Of a DNA stretch of 64,000 nt, positions 53,181 through 62,436 are shown one piece after another. Below the pieces are notes generated by a model. That model worked only from the letters and a program-made list of their open reading frames with translations. It searched no databases and was not told where the DNA came from. Source of the DNA: Candidatus Ribeiella danica (GTDB lineage: Bacteria; Chloroflexota; Chloroflexia; Chloroflexales; Roseiflexaceae); assembly GCA_016717335.1 (NCBI GenBank), contig JADKFS010000001.1, positions 2,418,001-2,482,000 on the forward strand, in the 5' to 3' direction. Each line of letters begins with the position of its first letter. Within the stretch, counting starts at the first letter, position 1. Both the position numbers and the translations under genes were made by a program.

Positions 53181-54374
53181 ATGCTACAGAAAGCACAAGC
53201 GCTGGCGGACGAGCTCATCCGCATCCGGCGCGACATCCACCAGCACCCCGAGCTGGCCTTCCGCGAAGTGCGCACCGCCGCGCTGGTGGCCGACACGCTG
53301 CGCGAGATCGGCGGCATCCGCATCCGCACCGGCGTCGGCAAGACCGGCGTGGTGGGCGACCTCGGCACCGGCGACGGGCCGACGATCGCCATCCGCGCCG
53401 ACATGGACGCGCTGCCGATCCTGGAGGCCAACGACGCGCCCTACCGCTCGCAGGGCGACGGCAGGATGCACGCCTGCGGCCACGACGGGCACACCGCCAT
53501 GCTGCTGGGCGTCGCGCATCTGCTGAAGGAGGAGTTCGCGAGCGGGAGCCTGCGCGGCAACGTGCGCTTCCTGTTCCAGCCGGCCGAGGAGGACACCGGC
53601 GGCGAGGCGGTCAGCGGCGCGCCCATGATGATCCGCGACGGCGCGCTCGACGGCGTCGACACGGTGATCGCGCTGCACGTCGACTCGATGCAGCCGTTCG
53701 GCAAGGTGACCATGCGCGATAGCTGGGACTCGGCCGCGACCGACCAGTTCAAGGCATGGATCACCGCCAGCGGCGGCCACGGCGCCTACCCGCACGAGGC
53801 CGGCGACCCGATCTGGATGCTCGGCCCGGTGCTGATGGCTCTGCACGGCATCGTCGCCCGACGCGTCAACCCGATGAAGCCGGCGGTCGTCAGCCTGGGC
53901 CAGGTCCACGCCGGGGCGACCTCGAACGTCATCCCGTCCGAGGTGTTCCTGCACGGCACGCTGCGCAGCTACGACGCCGACGTGCGCGAGCTGCTGCTGG
54001 CCGAGGTCGATCGCGCGCTCTCGCTGGTGCGGACGCTCGGCGGCGACTACCGGATCGAGGTCGAGCGCGGCTACCCGGCCGGCAAGAACAGCGCCGAGGT
54101 CAGCGGCTGGCTGGCGCGCACCGCCGCCGACCTGCTCGGCCCCGACGCGCTCGACCCGCAGCTGCCCGGCATGGGCGCCGAGGACTTCGCGTACATGTCC
54201 GCGCAGGTGCCGGGCGCGATGTTCCACCTGGGCGCCGCCGTCGGCGATATCCAGCGCGCCCACCACACGCCGGTCTTCGACATCGACGAGCGCTGCCTGC
54301 CGGTCGGCGCGGCGATCCTGGCCGAGACGGCGCGGCGCTTCCTGGCCGGCGAGATCGGCCTGGGCCGCTCGTAG
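53181..54374 (+). CDS. M20-family amidohydrolase/carboxypeptidase
   Basis: 397 residues from ATG 53181 (AGAGGG upstream). Zinc-site motifs: HQHPELAFRE near the N-terminus, ADMDALPILE, HACGHDGHTAMLLG near 96-109, EEDTGGEA near 136 and GAEDFAYMSA near the C-terminus. Typical of IAA-amino-acid hydrolase/carboxypeptidase M20D enzymes that remove N-acyl or aminobenzoyl groups. Cytoplasmic. Convergent with nuoN, separated by a hairpin. Confidence 0.88.
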   Translation: MLQKAQALADELIRIRRDIHQHPELAFREVRTAALVADTLREIGGIRIRTGVGKTGVVGDLGTGDGPTIAIRADMDALPILEANDAPYRSQGDGRMHACGHDGHTAMLLGVAHLLKEEFASGSLRGNVRFLFQPAEEDTGGEAVSGAPMMIRDGALDGVDTVIALHVDSMQPFGKVTMRDSWDSAATDQFKAWITASGGHGAYPHEAGDPIWMLGPVLMALHGIVARRVNPMKPAVVSLGQVHAGATSNVIPSEVFLHGTLRSYDADVRELLLAEVDRALSLVRTLGGDYRIEVERGYPAGKNSAEVSGWLARTAADLLGPDALDPQLPGMGAEDFAYMSAQVPGAMFHLGAAVGDIQRAHHTPVFDIDERCLPVGAAILAETARRFLAGEIGLGRS

Positions 54375-54394
54375 GCTTCTTTACAGCCAAAGAG

Positions 54395-54423
54395 CGGGAC
54401 GCGGGCTTATCGCCCGCGTCCCG
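54395..54423. terminator. Bidirectional hairpin between amidohydrolase and nuoN
   Basis: CGGGACGCGGGC / GCCCGCGTCCCG, 12 bp, loop TTATC. It lies between convergent genes. No long T run on either side. The following bases (ATCCGTG/ATCCGCG type) look like a decayed short-unit repeat. Confidence 0.65.
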
Positions 54424-54459
54424 TTCTCCGTGTAATCCGCGCGAAATCCGTGTCGTGCT

Positions 54460-56100
54460 CTAGCGCCCCAGCGCCACCAGCGTGGCCTGGTTCAGAATGC
54501 CCCAGATCAGGTTCGGGAACACGCCGATCAGCAGCACCAGCGCGGTTGTGGCGACCAGAGTGACGTTCATCGCGCGCGGCGTGGCGATCGGCTCGGTCGA
54601 GCTCGGCGGGTTCATCCACATCGCCTTCAGGAAGCCCAGGTAGTAGTACAGGCTGACGATCGTCATCACGACCGAGATCGCCACCAGCCAGAGCGCGCCG
54701 GCCTTGTAGCCGGCCATGAAGACGAAGAACTTGGCCCAGAAGCCCGACAGCGGCGGCACGCCCGCCAGCGAGAGCACCAGCACGGTCAGCATCAGCGTCA
54801 GGCCGATGTTGCGGCGCCACAGGCCGTTCAGGGTCGAGAGATCGTCGCCGCCGAGCGCGTCGCGCACGACCGCCAGCGCGCCGAACGCGCCCAGGTTCGT
54901 CAGCGTGTAGACGATCAGGTAGTAGACCAGCGACGCGGAGCCGAACGACTGGTCGACCGGCGAGCTGGAGCTCCACACCAGCAGCCCCAGCAGCAGGAAG
55001 CCGGCGTGGCCGATGCTCGAGTATGCCAGCAGGCGCTTGGCGTTGGTCTGCGGCAGCGCCGACAGGTTGCCGAACAGCACGGTCGCCAGCGCGATGATCG
55101 CCAGCAGGCTGGTCCAGCCGCCGAAGCCGGTCAGGCTGGCGGTTCCGGCCAGCGATGGGAACGCCGACACCAGCACGCGGTACAGCAGGATGAACCCGGC
55201 CGTCTTCGAGGCGGTCGAGACAAACGCGGTGATCGGGGTCGGCGCGCCCTGGTAGACGTCGGGCGCCCAGCTGTGGAACGGCACGACCGCGACCTTGTAG
55301 CCCAGCCCCGCGATGATGAAGATCAGCGCGACGGTGAGCAGCGGGGTGCCGGCTGTGCTGGCGGCGCTGGCCTTGGCGATCTCGGAAAACAGCGTCGCCA
55401 GGATGGGCTGCCCGCCGGTCCCGCGGTTGACGCTGGCGGTGAGCCCGTAGGCCAGGCTCATCCCATACAGCAGGATGCCCGACGAGAGCGCCCCGAACAG
55501 GAAGTACTTGAGGCCCGCCTCGGCCGACGCGCGCTCGTTGCGGAAGTAGCCGGCCAGAATGTACAGCGAGATCGAGGAAAGCTCGAGCGCAATGTAGGCG
55601 ATGATCAGCTCCGACGCCGCGGACATGAAGCACATCCCGGCGGTCGAGAACAGGATCAGCGCGTAGAACTCGCCCGGGTTGCCCGACGGCCGGTAGTCCA
55701 GCGCCAGCAGCGTGGTCAGGAACGCGGCGCCGACGAAGGTCAGCCGCGCGATCATGGTCAGGTTGTCGGTGCTGAACGCGCCCAGGATCGGCGTGCCGCC
55801 CGGCCCGCCGGCCTGCAGGTTGCGGCCGAGCGTGATCAGGTAGCCCAGGACCGGGTTAGTGTCGGCCGTCGGCTCGCCGATCGTGAACACATACTTGCTC
55901 TGGATCAGCGCGATGATGAAGACGAACGCCAGCCCGATCGCCGTGAGCTGGCCGGCCGCCTTGCCGCGCTCGCGCTGCGACTCCGGGTCGCTGCCCCAGC
56001 GCTCCAGCACGTCGGTGCCGATCACCAGCAGGGCCAGCGCCAGCAGCATCAGCTCCGGGAGCAGGCGCGGGATATCTGTAATCGCAAACTGAAAGGTCAC
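54460..56100 (-). CDS. nuoN: NADH-quinone oxidoreductase subunit N
   Basis: 546 residues from GTG 56100, chosen for AGGAG upstream; an ATG further out lies in repeat DNA. Proton-pumping antiporter-like membrane subunit with about 14 hydrophobic helices. SSISLYILAGYFRNERASAE, EAGLKYFLFGALSSGILLYG, VVPFHSWAPDVYQGAPTPIT and YSSIGHAGFLLLGLL are diagnostic, including the conserved Glu and Lys of the channel. Last gene of the nuo run. Confidence 0.93.
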   Translation of the reverse strand: MTFQFAITDIPRLLPELMLLALALLVIGTDVLERWGSDPESQRERGKAAGQLTAIGLAFVFIIALIQSKYVFTIGEPTADTNPVLGYLITLGRNLQAGGPGGTPILGAFSTDNLTMIARLTFVGAAFLTTLLALDYRPSGNPGEFYALILFSTAGMCFMSAASELIIAYIALELSSISLYILAGYFRNERASAEAGLKYFLFGALSSGILLYGMSLAYGLTASVNRGTGGQPILATLFSEIAKASAASTAGTPLLTVALIFIIAGLGYKVAVVPFHSWAPDVYQGAPTPITAFVSTASKTAGFILLYRVLVSAFPSLAGTASLTGFGGWTSLLAIIALATVLFGNLSALPQTNAKRLLAYSSIGHAGFLLLGLLVWSSSSPVDQSFGSASLVYYLIVYTLTNLGAFGALAVVRDALGGDDLSTLNGLWRRNIGLTLMLTVLVLSLAGVPPLSGFWAKFFVFMAGYKAGALWLVAISVVMTIVSLYYYLGFLKAMWMNPPSSTEPIATPRAMNVTLVATTALVLLIGVFPNLIWGILNQATLVALGR

Positions 56101-56184
56101 CGTGTTACTCCTATAGCTGTGAGCAAACCATTGAGCCAATGTGCAAGAACGAGATGTCTTTGTGATGCCATCCGTCTTACTGCC

Positions 56185-56292
56185 GACTGCCCACTGGTAT
56201 AGAGCTCAGGAGCCGGGGCCGCAGCTCAGAAGGAAGCGACGATCGCGCTGGCTCCTTCTGATACCTGACCGCTGACTCCTGACTCCTGTCTA
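56185..56292. repeat. Heptamer element in the nuoM-nuoN gap
   Basis: CTGATAC, CTGACCG, CTGACTC, CTGACTC, CTGTCTA at 56258-56292, ending one base before the nuoM stop codon. A second heptamer series (TGCCGAC, TGCCCAC) lies at about 56190-56211, matching 48083-48105 in reverse. GAGCTCAGGAG-type DNA between them is partly complementary to the first series. Confidence 0.8.
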
Positions 56293-56293
56293 C

Positions 56294-57817
56294 TCACCGT
56301 CCGAGAGACGATAGCGCGCCGGCGTGCTGGATGGCCTCGGCCAGCGGCTTGACCCCGCTGGCGATCATCTCGGTCAGAATGCTCGGGTACAGGCCGACCA
56401 CCAGCACGACCACCGCCAGGATGCTCGCGCCGGCGTACTCCTGCCAGGTCAGCTTGGGCAGCTTGAGGAAGCTCGGGTCTTTGACCGGGCCGAAGAACAC
56501 CCCCGAGACGGCGCGCAGGATGTACGCTGCCGTGATCGGGATGGAGATCGCCGCCAGGATCGCGATCAGCGGGAAGCGGTCCCACATGCCCATGAAGATG
56601 TTGAACTCGGCCCAGAAGCCGGCGAAGCCCGGCATGCCCATCGACGACAGCCCGGCCAGGATGAACACGAACGCCGCGAACGGCATCACGCGCGCCAGGC
56701 CACCCAGCTCGGGGAACTGGCGCGTGTGCGTGCGATCGTAGACCATGCGCCCGACCACCGCGAAGAACAGCGCCGTCATCACGCCGTGCGCGAACATCTG
56801 CAGCACCGCGCCGGTCAGCCCGATCTCGTTGCCGGCCGACAGGCCCATCACCACCAGGCCCATGTGGCTGACCGACGAGTAGCCGATCATGAACTTGAAG
56901 TCGCGCTGCGTCATCGCGATCGTCGCGCCGTAGACCGCGTTGATCAGGGTCGCGATCGCGATCGGCAGCAGCCAGAAGTACGCGCCGTCGGGCATCAGCC
57001 ACATCGCGGCGCGCAGGCAGCCGTAGGCGCCCAGCTTCATCAGCACGCCGGCGTGCAGCATCGAGACGGCAGTCGGCGCGGCGACGTGGCCGGTCGGCGA
57101 CCAGGTGTGGAACGGGAACATGCCCGCCAGCACCGCGAAGCCCAGGAACAGCGGCGGGAAGAAGGCGATCTGGAAGTTGTGCGAGAACAGCGCGACCTGC
57201 GCCAGCCTGCGCATGTCGAACGTCTGCAGGCCGCTGCCGAAGTAGACCGCGATCATCCCGATGATGACAAAGGCCGAGCCGCCCATCAGGTACAGCGTCA
57301 GCTTCATCGCGCCGTACTCTTTGCGGGTGCTGCCCCAGATGCCGATCAGCAGGTACATCGGCAGCACGGCCAGCTCGTAGAACACGAAGAACAGGAACAG
57401 GTCGATCGACACAAACACGCCGTAGACGCCGGCCGCCAGCAGCAGCAGCAGCACCCAGTACTCGCGCGTGCGGTTCTCGATGTTCCAGCTGATCAGCGCG
57501 CCCGTGAAGATCACCAGGCCGTTTAGCAGCACCATCGGCAGGCTGATGCCGTCCACGCCGAGGATGTAGTTGATCCCGATCTGCGGCAGCCAGGGCAGCT
57601 CCTCGACGAACTGCAGCTTCTGGGCGCTTGCGTAGTCGTAGCCAAAGTAGACCAGCGCCGAGAGCACCAGCGAGATGCCGGCAAAGGTCGCGCCGACAAG
57701 CCGGATCGCCTGCTTCTGCTCCGGGTTCATGAACAACATGATGATCACGGGCGCAAGCAGGCTGAGCCAGATCAGGCTGAGCCAGGGGACGTTGGTTGGA
57801 AGGTTATACAGATGCAT
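56294..57817 (-). CDS. nuoM: NADH-quinone oxidoreductase subunit M (second copy)
   Basis: 507 residues. Multi-pass antiporter-like subunit: NYILGVDGISLPMVLLNGLV, LFFVFYELAVLPMYLLIGIW, MFPFHTWSPTGHVAAPTAVS, MIGYSSVSHMGLVVMGL, GMPGFAGFWAEFNIFMG. Conserved channel Glu and Lys are present, so it should pump. Distinct in sequence from the copy transcribed before it (57912-59579). Two tandem nuoM genes match the described 2M type of complex I. Confidence 0.93.
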   Translation of the reverse strand: MHLYNLPTNVPWLSLIWLSLLAPVIIMLFMNPEQKQAIRLVGATFAGISLVLSALVYFGYDYASAQKLQFVEELPWLPQIGINYILGVDGISLPMVLLNGLVIFTGALISWNIENRTREYWVLLLLLAAGVYGVFVSIDLFLFFVFYELAVLPMYLLIGIWGSTRKEYGAMKLTLYLMGGSAFVIIGMIAVYFGSGLQTFDMRRLAQVALFSHNFQIAFFPPLFLGFAVLAGMFPFHTWSPTGHVAAPTAVSMLHAGVLMKLGAYGCLRAAMWLMPDGAYFWLLPIAIATLINAVYGATIAMTQRDFKFMIGYSSVSHMGLVVMGLSAGNEIGLTGAVLQMFAHGVMTALFFAVVGRMVYDRTHTRQFPELGGLARVMPFAAFVFILAGLSSMGMPGFAGFWAEFNIFMGMWDRFPLIAILAAISIPITAAYILRAVSGVFFGPVKDPSFLKLPKLTWQEYAGASILAVVVLVVGLYPSILTEMIASGVKPLAEAIQHAGALSSLGR

Positions 57818-57828
57818 CTTTGACCTTC

Positions 57829-57906
57829 AGGTTACAGGTTACAGGTTACAGGTTACAGGTTACAGGTGGCAGCTTCCTGTCCCCTGTCCCCTGTCCCCTG
57901 TCCCCT
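57829..57906. repeat. Heptamer element in the nuoM-nuoM gap
   Basis: AGGTTAC x5 plus AGGTGGC at 57829-57870, and CCTGTCC-type units x4 at 57875-57906. The second arm is base-for-base identical to the right arm inside treZ over about 32 bases. It ends five bases from the upstream nuoM stop codon. Confidence 0.9.
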
Positions 57907-57911
57907 ATGAC

Positions 57912-59579
57912 CTACGTAAGCGCCCGCGTAAACACATTCACCAGCGCCGTCGCGGTGGCGTTCGCCAGGTCCATGATCGGCGCCGGGTAGATCCCCAGCA
58001 GCAGCAGCGCGATCAGCAGCGGCGCCACGGCCAGGAACTCCCGGCTGGAGACGCGCATGTCGGCCAGCCCACGCCAGCGCTCGTTCAGCGGCCCGTTGAA
58101 GATCCGCGCGTACATCTGCAGCAGCGCCAGCGCCGACACCACCAGCCCGATCGTCGCCAGCAGCGTGAAGAACGGCAGCGAGGCCCAGGTGCCGCGGAAG
58201 ATGAAGAACTCGCCGACGAAGCCGGCCAGACCCGGCAGCCCCAGGTTGGCGAACATCGCCACGCCCATCACCCCGGAGAACATCGGCATGATCTTGCGCA
58301 GCCCGCCCCACTCGCTCAGGTTGTAGGTGCCGGTGCGCTGGTACAGCATCCCGACCAGCAGGAACAGCGCGCCGGTCGAGAGGCCATGCGCCACCATCTG
58401 CATCATCGCGCCGTTGATCGCGATCGCGCGGCTGCTGCCGTCGGCGGCCGAGGTCAGCGTCGCCGCGGCGGCGATCGCCAGCGCCACGTAGCCCATGTGG
58501 TTGATCGAGGTGTAGCCGATCAGCCGCTTGATGTCGCCGCCGGTGTAGGAGAGCGCGCCGAAGGCTCCGGCGACGATCCCGACCAGCGCCAGCGCGCCGA
58601 TCACCGGGCCGAACACCTGCGCGGCGTCCGGCACCAGCGGCAGCAGAATGCGCAGCATGCCGTACGCGCCCATCTTCGACATCACCGCCGAGAGCAGGAT
58701 CGAGCCGGCCGTCGGCGCCTCGGCGTAGGCGTCCGGCAGCCAGGTGTGGAACGGCCACACCGCCAGCTTGATCGCGAAGGCGATGAAGATCGCCCAGAAC
58801 GCGATCGAGGTGTACAGCAGCGGGAAGCGGCCGAGGTAGCTCGTGATGCCGACCTGGTCGACATAGTTGAACACGATCGTCTGCAGGTTGCTGGTGGTGT
58901 TCTCGACCGGCAGCCCCTGGCCGAGCCGGCCCAGCGTAATGATGTCGAACGTCCCGATCCCGGCCGCGTTCGTCGCCACGTAGAAGAACTGGAACAGCAG
59001 CAGCAGGCCGACCGAACCGGCCATGGTGTAGATGAAGAACTTGAACGCGGCGTAGCGGCGCTTGCTCTCCGGGTCGCGGCCCCAGTTCTGGATGATGAAG
59101 AACGCCGGGACCAGGCTGAACTCCCAGAAGATGAAGAAGAAGAAGAAGTTCAGCGCCACGAAGTAGCCCAGCATCGCGGCCTCGAGCAGGAATAGCAGCG
59201 CGTAGTGTATCTTGGCGCGGCTGGTCACGTTGAACGAGGCCAGCATCGCGATCGGCGCCATCACGGCCGTCAAAATAACCAGCGGCAGGCTGATCCCGTC
59301 GACGCCAAGGAAGTAGTCGACCCGGATCGCCGTGATCCAGCTGACCTTCTCGACGAACTGGATCGTGCCCTGACCGTCGGCCACCGCGCTCGGGTTGAAG
59401 CCGGCCCACAGAAAGATCGCCAGGCCAAGCGAGGTCAGCGACCAGGCCGTCGCGCCCACTTTGACCAGCCGGTCGTCCAGGCGCAGCGCCCCGGCCAGCG
59501 TGACCAGTAGCAGGCCGGCGATTGGGGAGAGCACCAGCAAGGTCAGCCAGGGACCATCGCTCATTTGAAGATAATTCAT
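57912..59579 (-). CDS. nuoM: NADH-quinone oxidoreductase subunit M (first copy)
   Basis: 555 residues. DYFLGVDGISLPLVILTAVM, NFFFFFIFWEFSLVPAFFII, VWPFHTWLPDAYAEAPTAGS, LIGYTSINHMGYVALAI and GLPGLAGFVGEFFIFRGTW identify NuoM. It is 48 residues longer than the second copy, mostly in loops. It precedes the second nuoM in transcription order L-M-M-N. Confidence 0.93.
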   Translation of the reverse strand: MNYLQMSDGPWLTLLVLSPIAGLLLVTLAGALRLDDRLVKVGATAWSLTSLGLAIFLWAGFNPSAVADGQGTIQFVEKVSWITAIRVDYFLGVDGISLPLVILTAVMAPIAMLASFNVTSRAKIHYALLFLLEAAMLGYFVALNFFFFFIFWEFSLVPAFFIIQNWGRDPESKRRYAAFKFFIYTMAGSVGLLLLFQFFYVATNAAGIGTFDIITLGRLGQGLPVENTTSNLQTIVFNYVDQVGITSYLGRFPLLYTSIAFWAIFIAFAIKLAVWPFHTWLPDAYAEAPTAGSILLSAVMSKMGAYGMLRILLPLVPDAAQVFGPVIGALALVGIVAGAFGALSYTGGDIKRLIGYTSINHMGYVALAIAAAATLTSAADGSSRAIAINGAMMQMVAHGLSTGALFLLVGMLYQRTGTYNLSEWGGLRKIMPMFSGVMGVAMFANLGLPGLAGFVGEFFIFRGTWASLPFFTLLATIGLVVSALALLQMYARIFNGPLNERWRGLADMRVSSREFLAVAPLLIALLLLGIYPAPIMDLANATATALVNVFTRALT

Positions 59580-59605
59580 GCCGACTCCCGGTCAAACAAC
59601 GTTGC

Positions 59606-59690
59606 GTGTTCGCACGTTCGCACGCTCCGTAGCAAAAGATCTGGCGTTCCAAACGTTCCAACGTTCCAACGTTCGAACGTTCTAACGCTT
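59606..59690. repeat. Octamer element in the nuoL-nuoM gap
   Basis: GTTCGCAC x2 at 59606-59621, and ACGTTCCA/ACGTTCGA/ACGTTCTA units at 59645-59690. Period is eight, not seven. The last unit contains the TAG stop codon of nuoL (59682-59684). Confidence 0.85.
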
Positions 59691-61904
59691 GAATGCATAC
59701 AAATAGACGATCCCCAGCACCACCACGCCCGCGAAGATCAGCGAGGCGTAGTCCTGGATCTTGCCGGTCTCGACCTGGCGCGCCGTGTCGCCGACGGCGT
59801 TGGTCGAGTCGGAGAGCGTGTCCATGCCGTCGTTCAGCACCGTGTCGTCGATGATGAAGTTCAGCCGGCCCCAGAACATCGTGAACAGCCCGGTGCCGTT
59901 GATCAGTCTGTCGAGGACGCGGCGGTCGAGCCAGCTCCAGGCCAGCGCCAGCGCGTACGACAGCTTGCCGAACGTGTTGGCGTAGATCTCGTCGAAGTAG
60001 AACTTGCGGTTGAGCACCCGGAAGACGCCCGGCATCATCCGCTCCAGCGGGTCCAGGTCGGCCGCCGTCGCGAAGGCGTTGCGGTAGAGCGCGAAGCCCA
60101 GCCCGATCCCGGCCAGCGCCAGCACCGTCGCGATCCCAGCGGTGACGAAGTTAAACGTGGCGACTTCCTGCCCGAAGAACTGGCTTAATCCGCCGGTCAC
60201 ATTCACAAGCCCCGCCAGGGCCGCGAACACCGCCAGAATCGCGAGCGGCACCCACATCGTCCAGGGGCTCTCGTGCGGGTCGTGCCCACCGGCGCCGTGG
60301 TCGTCGTGGCCATGCCCGTGGTCGTCGTGCGCGCTGCCGTGGGCATGCTCGACCGCCACCGGCTCGCTCGGCGCGGTGGCGACGCGCGGACGATGGCCAC
60401 GGAAGCTGCCAAAGAACACCACCATCACCTGGCGGGTCATATAGAATGCCGTCAGAAACGCGGCGATCGTCAGCACGATCCAGACGATATAGTGCCCGCC
60501 GCCGAACGCGTCGGCCAGGATCTCGTCTTTGCTCCAGAAGCCGGCGAACGGCGGGATGCCCGCCAGCGCCAGGTAGCCGATGCCATAGGTAATAAAGGTG
60601 ATCGGCATATACTTGCGCAGGTTGCCCATGTTGCGAATGTCCTGCGACGTATTCGAGTCGTGGCCGACGGTCGCCTCCATGCCGTGGATGACCGACCCCG
60701 AGCCAAGGAACAGCAGCGCCTTGAAGAATGCGTGCGTCAGCAGGTGGAAGATCCCCGCCACCCAGCCGCCAATGCCCAGCGCCGCGACCATGAAGCCCAG
60801 CTGAGAGAGCGTCGAGTAGGCCAGGATGCGCTTGATGTCGAACTGGCCGACCGCGATCAGCGCCGCGAACAGCGCGGTGAACGCCCCGATGATCGACACC
60901 ACTAGCAGCGCCGTGCCGCCGTCGGCCTTGAAGATCGGGTAGGTCCGCCCGACCAGGAACACGCCGGCCGCGACCATCGTGGCCGCGTGGATCAGCGCCG
61001 AGACCGGCGTCGGGCCCTCCATCGCGTCGGGCAGCCAGACGTGCAGCGGGAACTGGGCCGACTTGCCGACCGTGCCGGCGAACAGCAGCAGCGCGATCCC
61101 GGTTGCCACGCTGATCCCGAGCGAGTTCGTCGTCTCGCCGATCCGCGCCAGGAACTCAGGGTTGAAGATCTGGCCTGGGCCGGCGCCGAAGTCGAGCGAG
61201 CCGGCCTGGGTCCACAGGTAGGCCATGCCGACCATGAACAGCACGTCGCCGACGCGGGTCGTAATAAAGGCCTTGATCGCGGCCTGGCGCGGCGTGATCT
61301 GGCGTGGGTCGGCGTAGACCTTGTCGTACCAGAAGCCGATCAGCAGGTACGAGCAGAGGCCCATCAGCTCCCAGGCCATGAAGAACAGCAGCAGGTTGCT
61401 GGCCAGCACCATCGCGAGCATCGAGGCGGTGAACAGCGAGATGAACGAGAAGAAGCGCGACTGCCGCCCGTCGTGGGACATATAGCCCATCGAGAAGAGG
61501 TGGATGCAGGTCGAGGCGATCGTCACCATCACCAGCATCGCCGCCACGGCCGGGTCGACGTAGTAGCCCATCGTGAAGGCGGTATCGCCGCTGGTGGGCG
61601 CCCAGCGAATGGTGCGGACGATGTTCGGCTCGGGGAATTTGAAGCTCTCCTGCTCGCCCGCCGCGCCCTCGGCGCTGGGCGCCTCGCCCGCCACCACCTC
61701 GGCCGCGCCGTCGGGCGTGACGTGAATCCCCTGGAACACCGCGCCGCCGACGCCCAGCGCCACCACCGTGGCCGCGACCATCAGCCCGATCGCCAGCCAG
61801 CCGCTGGCGGCCTTGCTCACGCGCACGGGCGTGAGCGTGATGATCGTGAAGCCAAGCAGCGGGAAGATTGGGATCAGCCAGGCAATCTGAAGAAAAAAGC
61901 CCAT
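59682..61904 (-). CDS. nuoL: NADH-quinone oxidoreductase subunit L
   Basis: 740 residues, longer than the usual 610-670. LLLFFMAWELMGLCSYLLIG, FPLHVWLPDAMEGPTPVSAL, IHAATMVAAGVFLVGRTYPI, ILAYSTLSQLGFMVAALGIG and GIPPFAGFWSKDEILADAFG are diagnostic. A His/Asp/Gly-rich loop (about residues 516-546) could bind metal. The C-terminal third contains the lateral helix that links the antiporter subunits. Its extra length deserves comparison with 2M-type NuoL proteins. The stop codon lies in repeat DNA. Confidence 0.93.
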   Translation of the reverse strand: MGFFLQIAWLIPIFPLLGFTIITLTPVRVSKAASGWLAIGLMVAATVVALGVGGAVFQGIHVTPDGAAEVVAGEAPSAEGAAGEQESFKFPEPNIVRTIRWAPTSGDTAFTMGYYVDPAVAAMLVMVTIASTCIHLFSMGYMSHDGRQSRFFSFISLFTASMLAMVLASNLLLFFMAWELMGLCSYLLIGFWYDKVYADPRQITPRQAAIKAFITTRVGDVLFMVGMAYLWTQAGSLDFGAGPGQIFNPEFLARIGETTNSLGISVATGIALLLFAGTVGKSAQFPLHVWLPDAMEGPTPVSALIHAATMVAAGVFLVGRTYPIFKADGGTALLVVSIIGAFTALFAALIAVGQFDIKRILAYSTLSQLGFMVAALGIGGWVAGIFHLLTHAFFKALLFLGSGSVIHGMEATVGHDSNTSQDIRNMGNLRKYMPITFITYGIGYLALAGIPPFAGFWSKDEILADAFGGGHYIVWIVLTIAAFLTAFYMTRQVMVVFFGSFRGHRPRVATAPSEPVAVEHAHGSAHDDHGHGHDDHGAGGHDPHESPWTMWVPLAILAVFAALAGLVNVTGGLSQFFGQEVATFNFVTAGIATVLALAGIGLGFALYRNAFATAADLDPLERMMPGVFRVLNRKFYFDEIYANTFGKLSYALALAWSWLDRRVLDRLINGTGLFTMFWGRLNFIIDDTVLNDGMDTLSDSTNAVGDTARQVETGKIQDYASLIFAGVVVLGIVYLYAFKR

Positions 61905-61914
61905 CGCAACCTCG

Positions 61915-62028
61915 TTAACACGTTAGAACGTTGGAACGTTAGCAGGTTAGCTTTGCGTCGGCCTTCAGGGGCTTTCGATGAGCCCTGAACGTTCAAACGT
62001 TCTAACCTTCGAACGTTCCAGCGCTCGA
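61915..62028. repeat. Octamer element in the nuoK-nuoL gap
   Basis: Left arm AACGTTAG/AACGTTGG units (61915-61950), right arm GAACGTTC/AAACGTTC/TAACCTTC units (61985-62028), spacer about 34 bases. It ends four bases from the nuoK stop codon. Same core, ACGTT, as the nuoL-nuoM element. Confidence 0.85.
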
Positions 62029-62032
62029 TGTA

Positions 62033-62359
62033 TCAGCCCTTTAGGGTATCGACCTCATCCGCGTTGACTGTCAGCCGCGTGCGGTAGATCTGGATGATCA
62101 TCGCCAGGCCCACAGCCGCCTCGGCCGCCGCCACCGTGATGATGAACAGGGCAAACACCTGGCCCGCCACCATATTTGGCTCCAGGTAGCGCCAGAACGC
62201 CACCAGGTTGATATTGACCGCGTTCAGCATCAGCTCGACGCCGAGCAAGATCCCGACGGTGTTGCGCCGCGAAAGTGCGCCAAACAGCCCGATACAAAAC
62301 AGCCCCGCCGCGACGATCAGCACCCACGAGAGCGGGACGGAGTCGACCATACTTGGCAT
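62033..62359 (-). CDS. nuoK: NADH-quinone oxidoreductase subunit K
   Basis: 108 residues, three hydrophobic helices: SWVLIVAAGLFCIGLFGAL, VGILLGVELMLNAVNINLVA (with the conserved channel Glu) and FALFIITVAAAEAAVGLAMI (second conserved Glu). Length normal (about 100). The first few residues are uncertain (ATG 62359 or 62350). Confidence 0.93.
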   Translation of the reverse strand: MPSMVDSVPLSWVLIVAAGLFCIGLFGALSRRNTVGILLGVELMLNAVNINLVAFWRYLEPNMVAGQVFALFIITVAAAEAAVGLAMIIQIYRTRLTVNADEVDTLKG

Positions 62360-62369
62360 ATGTTCCTCA

Positions 62370-62436
62370 TTGCAGATTGTAGATTGCAGATTGTAGATGA
62401 GTACGGCAATCTACAATCTGCAATCTGCAATTTCTA
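62370..62436. repeat. Heptamer element in the nuoJ-nuoK gap
   Basis: TTGCAGA, TTGTAGA, TTGCAGA, TTGTAGA at 62370-62397, and CAATCTA, CAATCTG, CAATCTG, CAATTTC at 62407-62434. The arms are nearly perfect complements, so the transcript would fold into a long hairpin with a short loop. The last unit shares a base with the nuoJ stop codon (62434-62436). AT-rich against a GC-rich background. Confidence 0.92.

Noticed and set aside
57829..57906. CRISPR array
   Set aside because: Units are 7 bp and contiguous with no unique spacers. No cas genes in the window.
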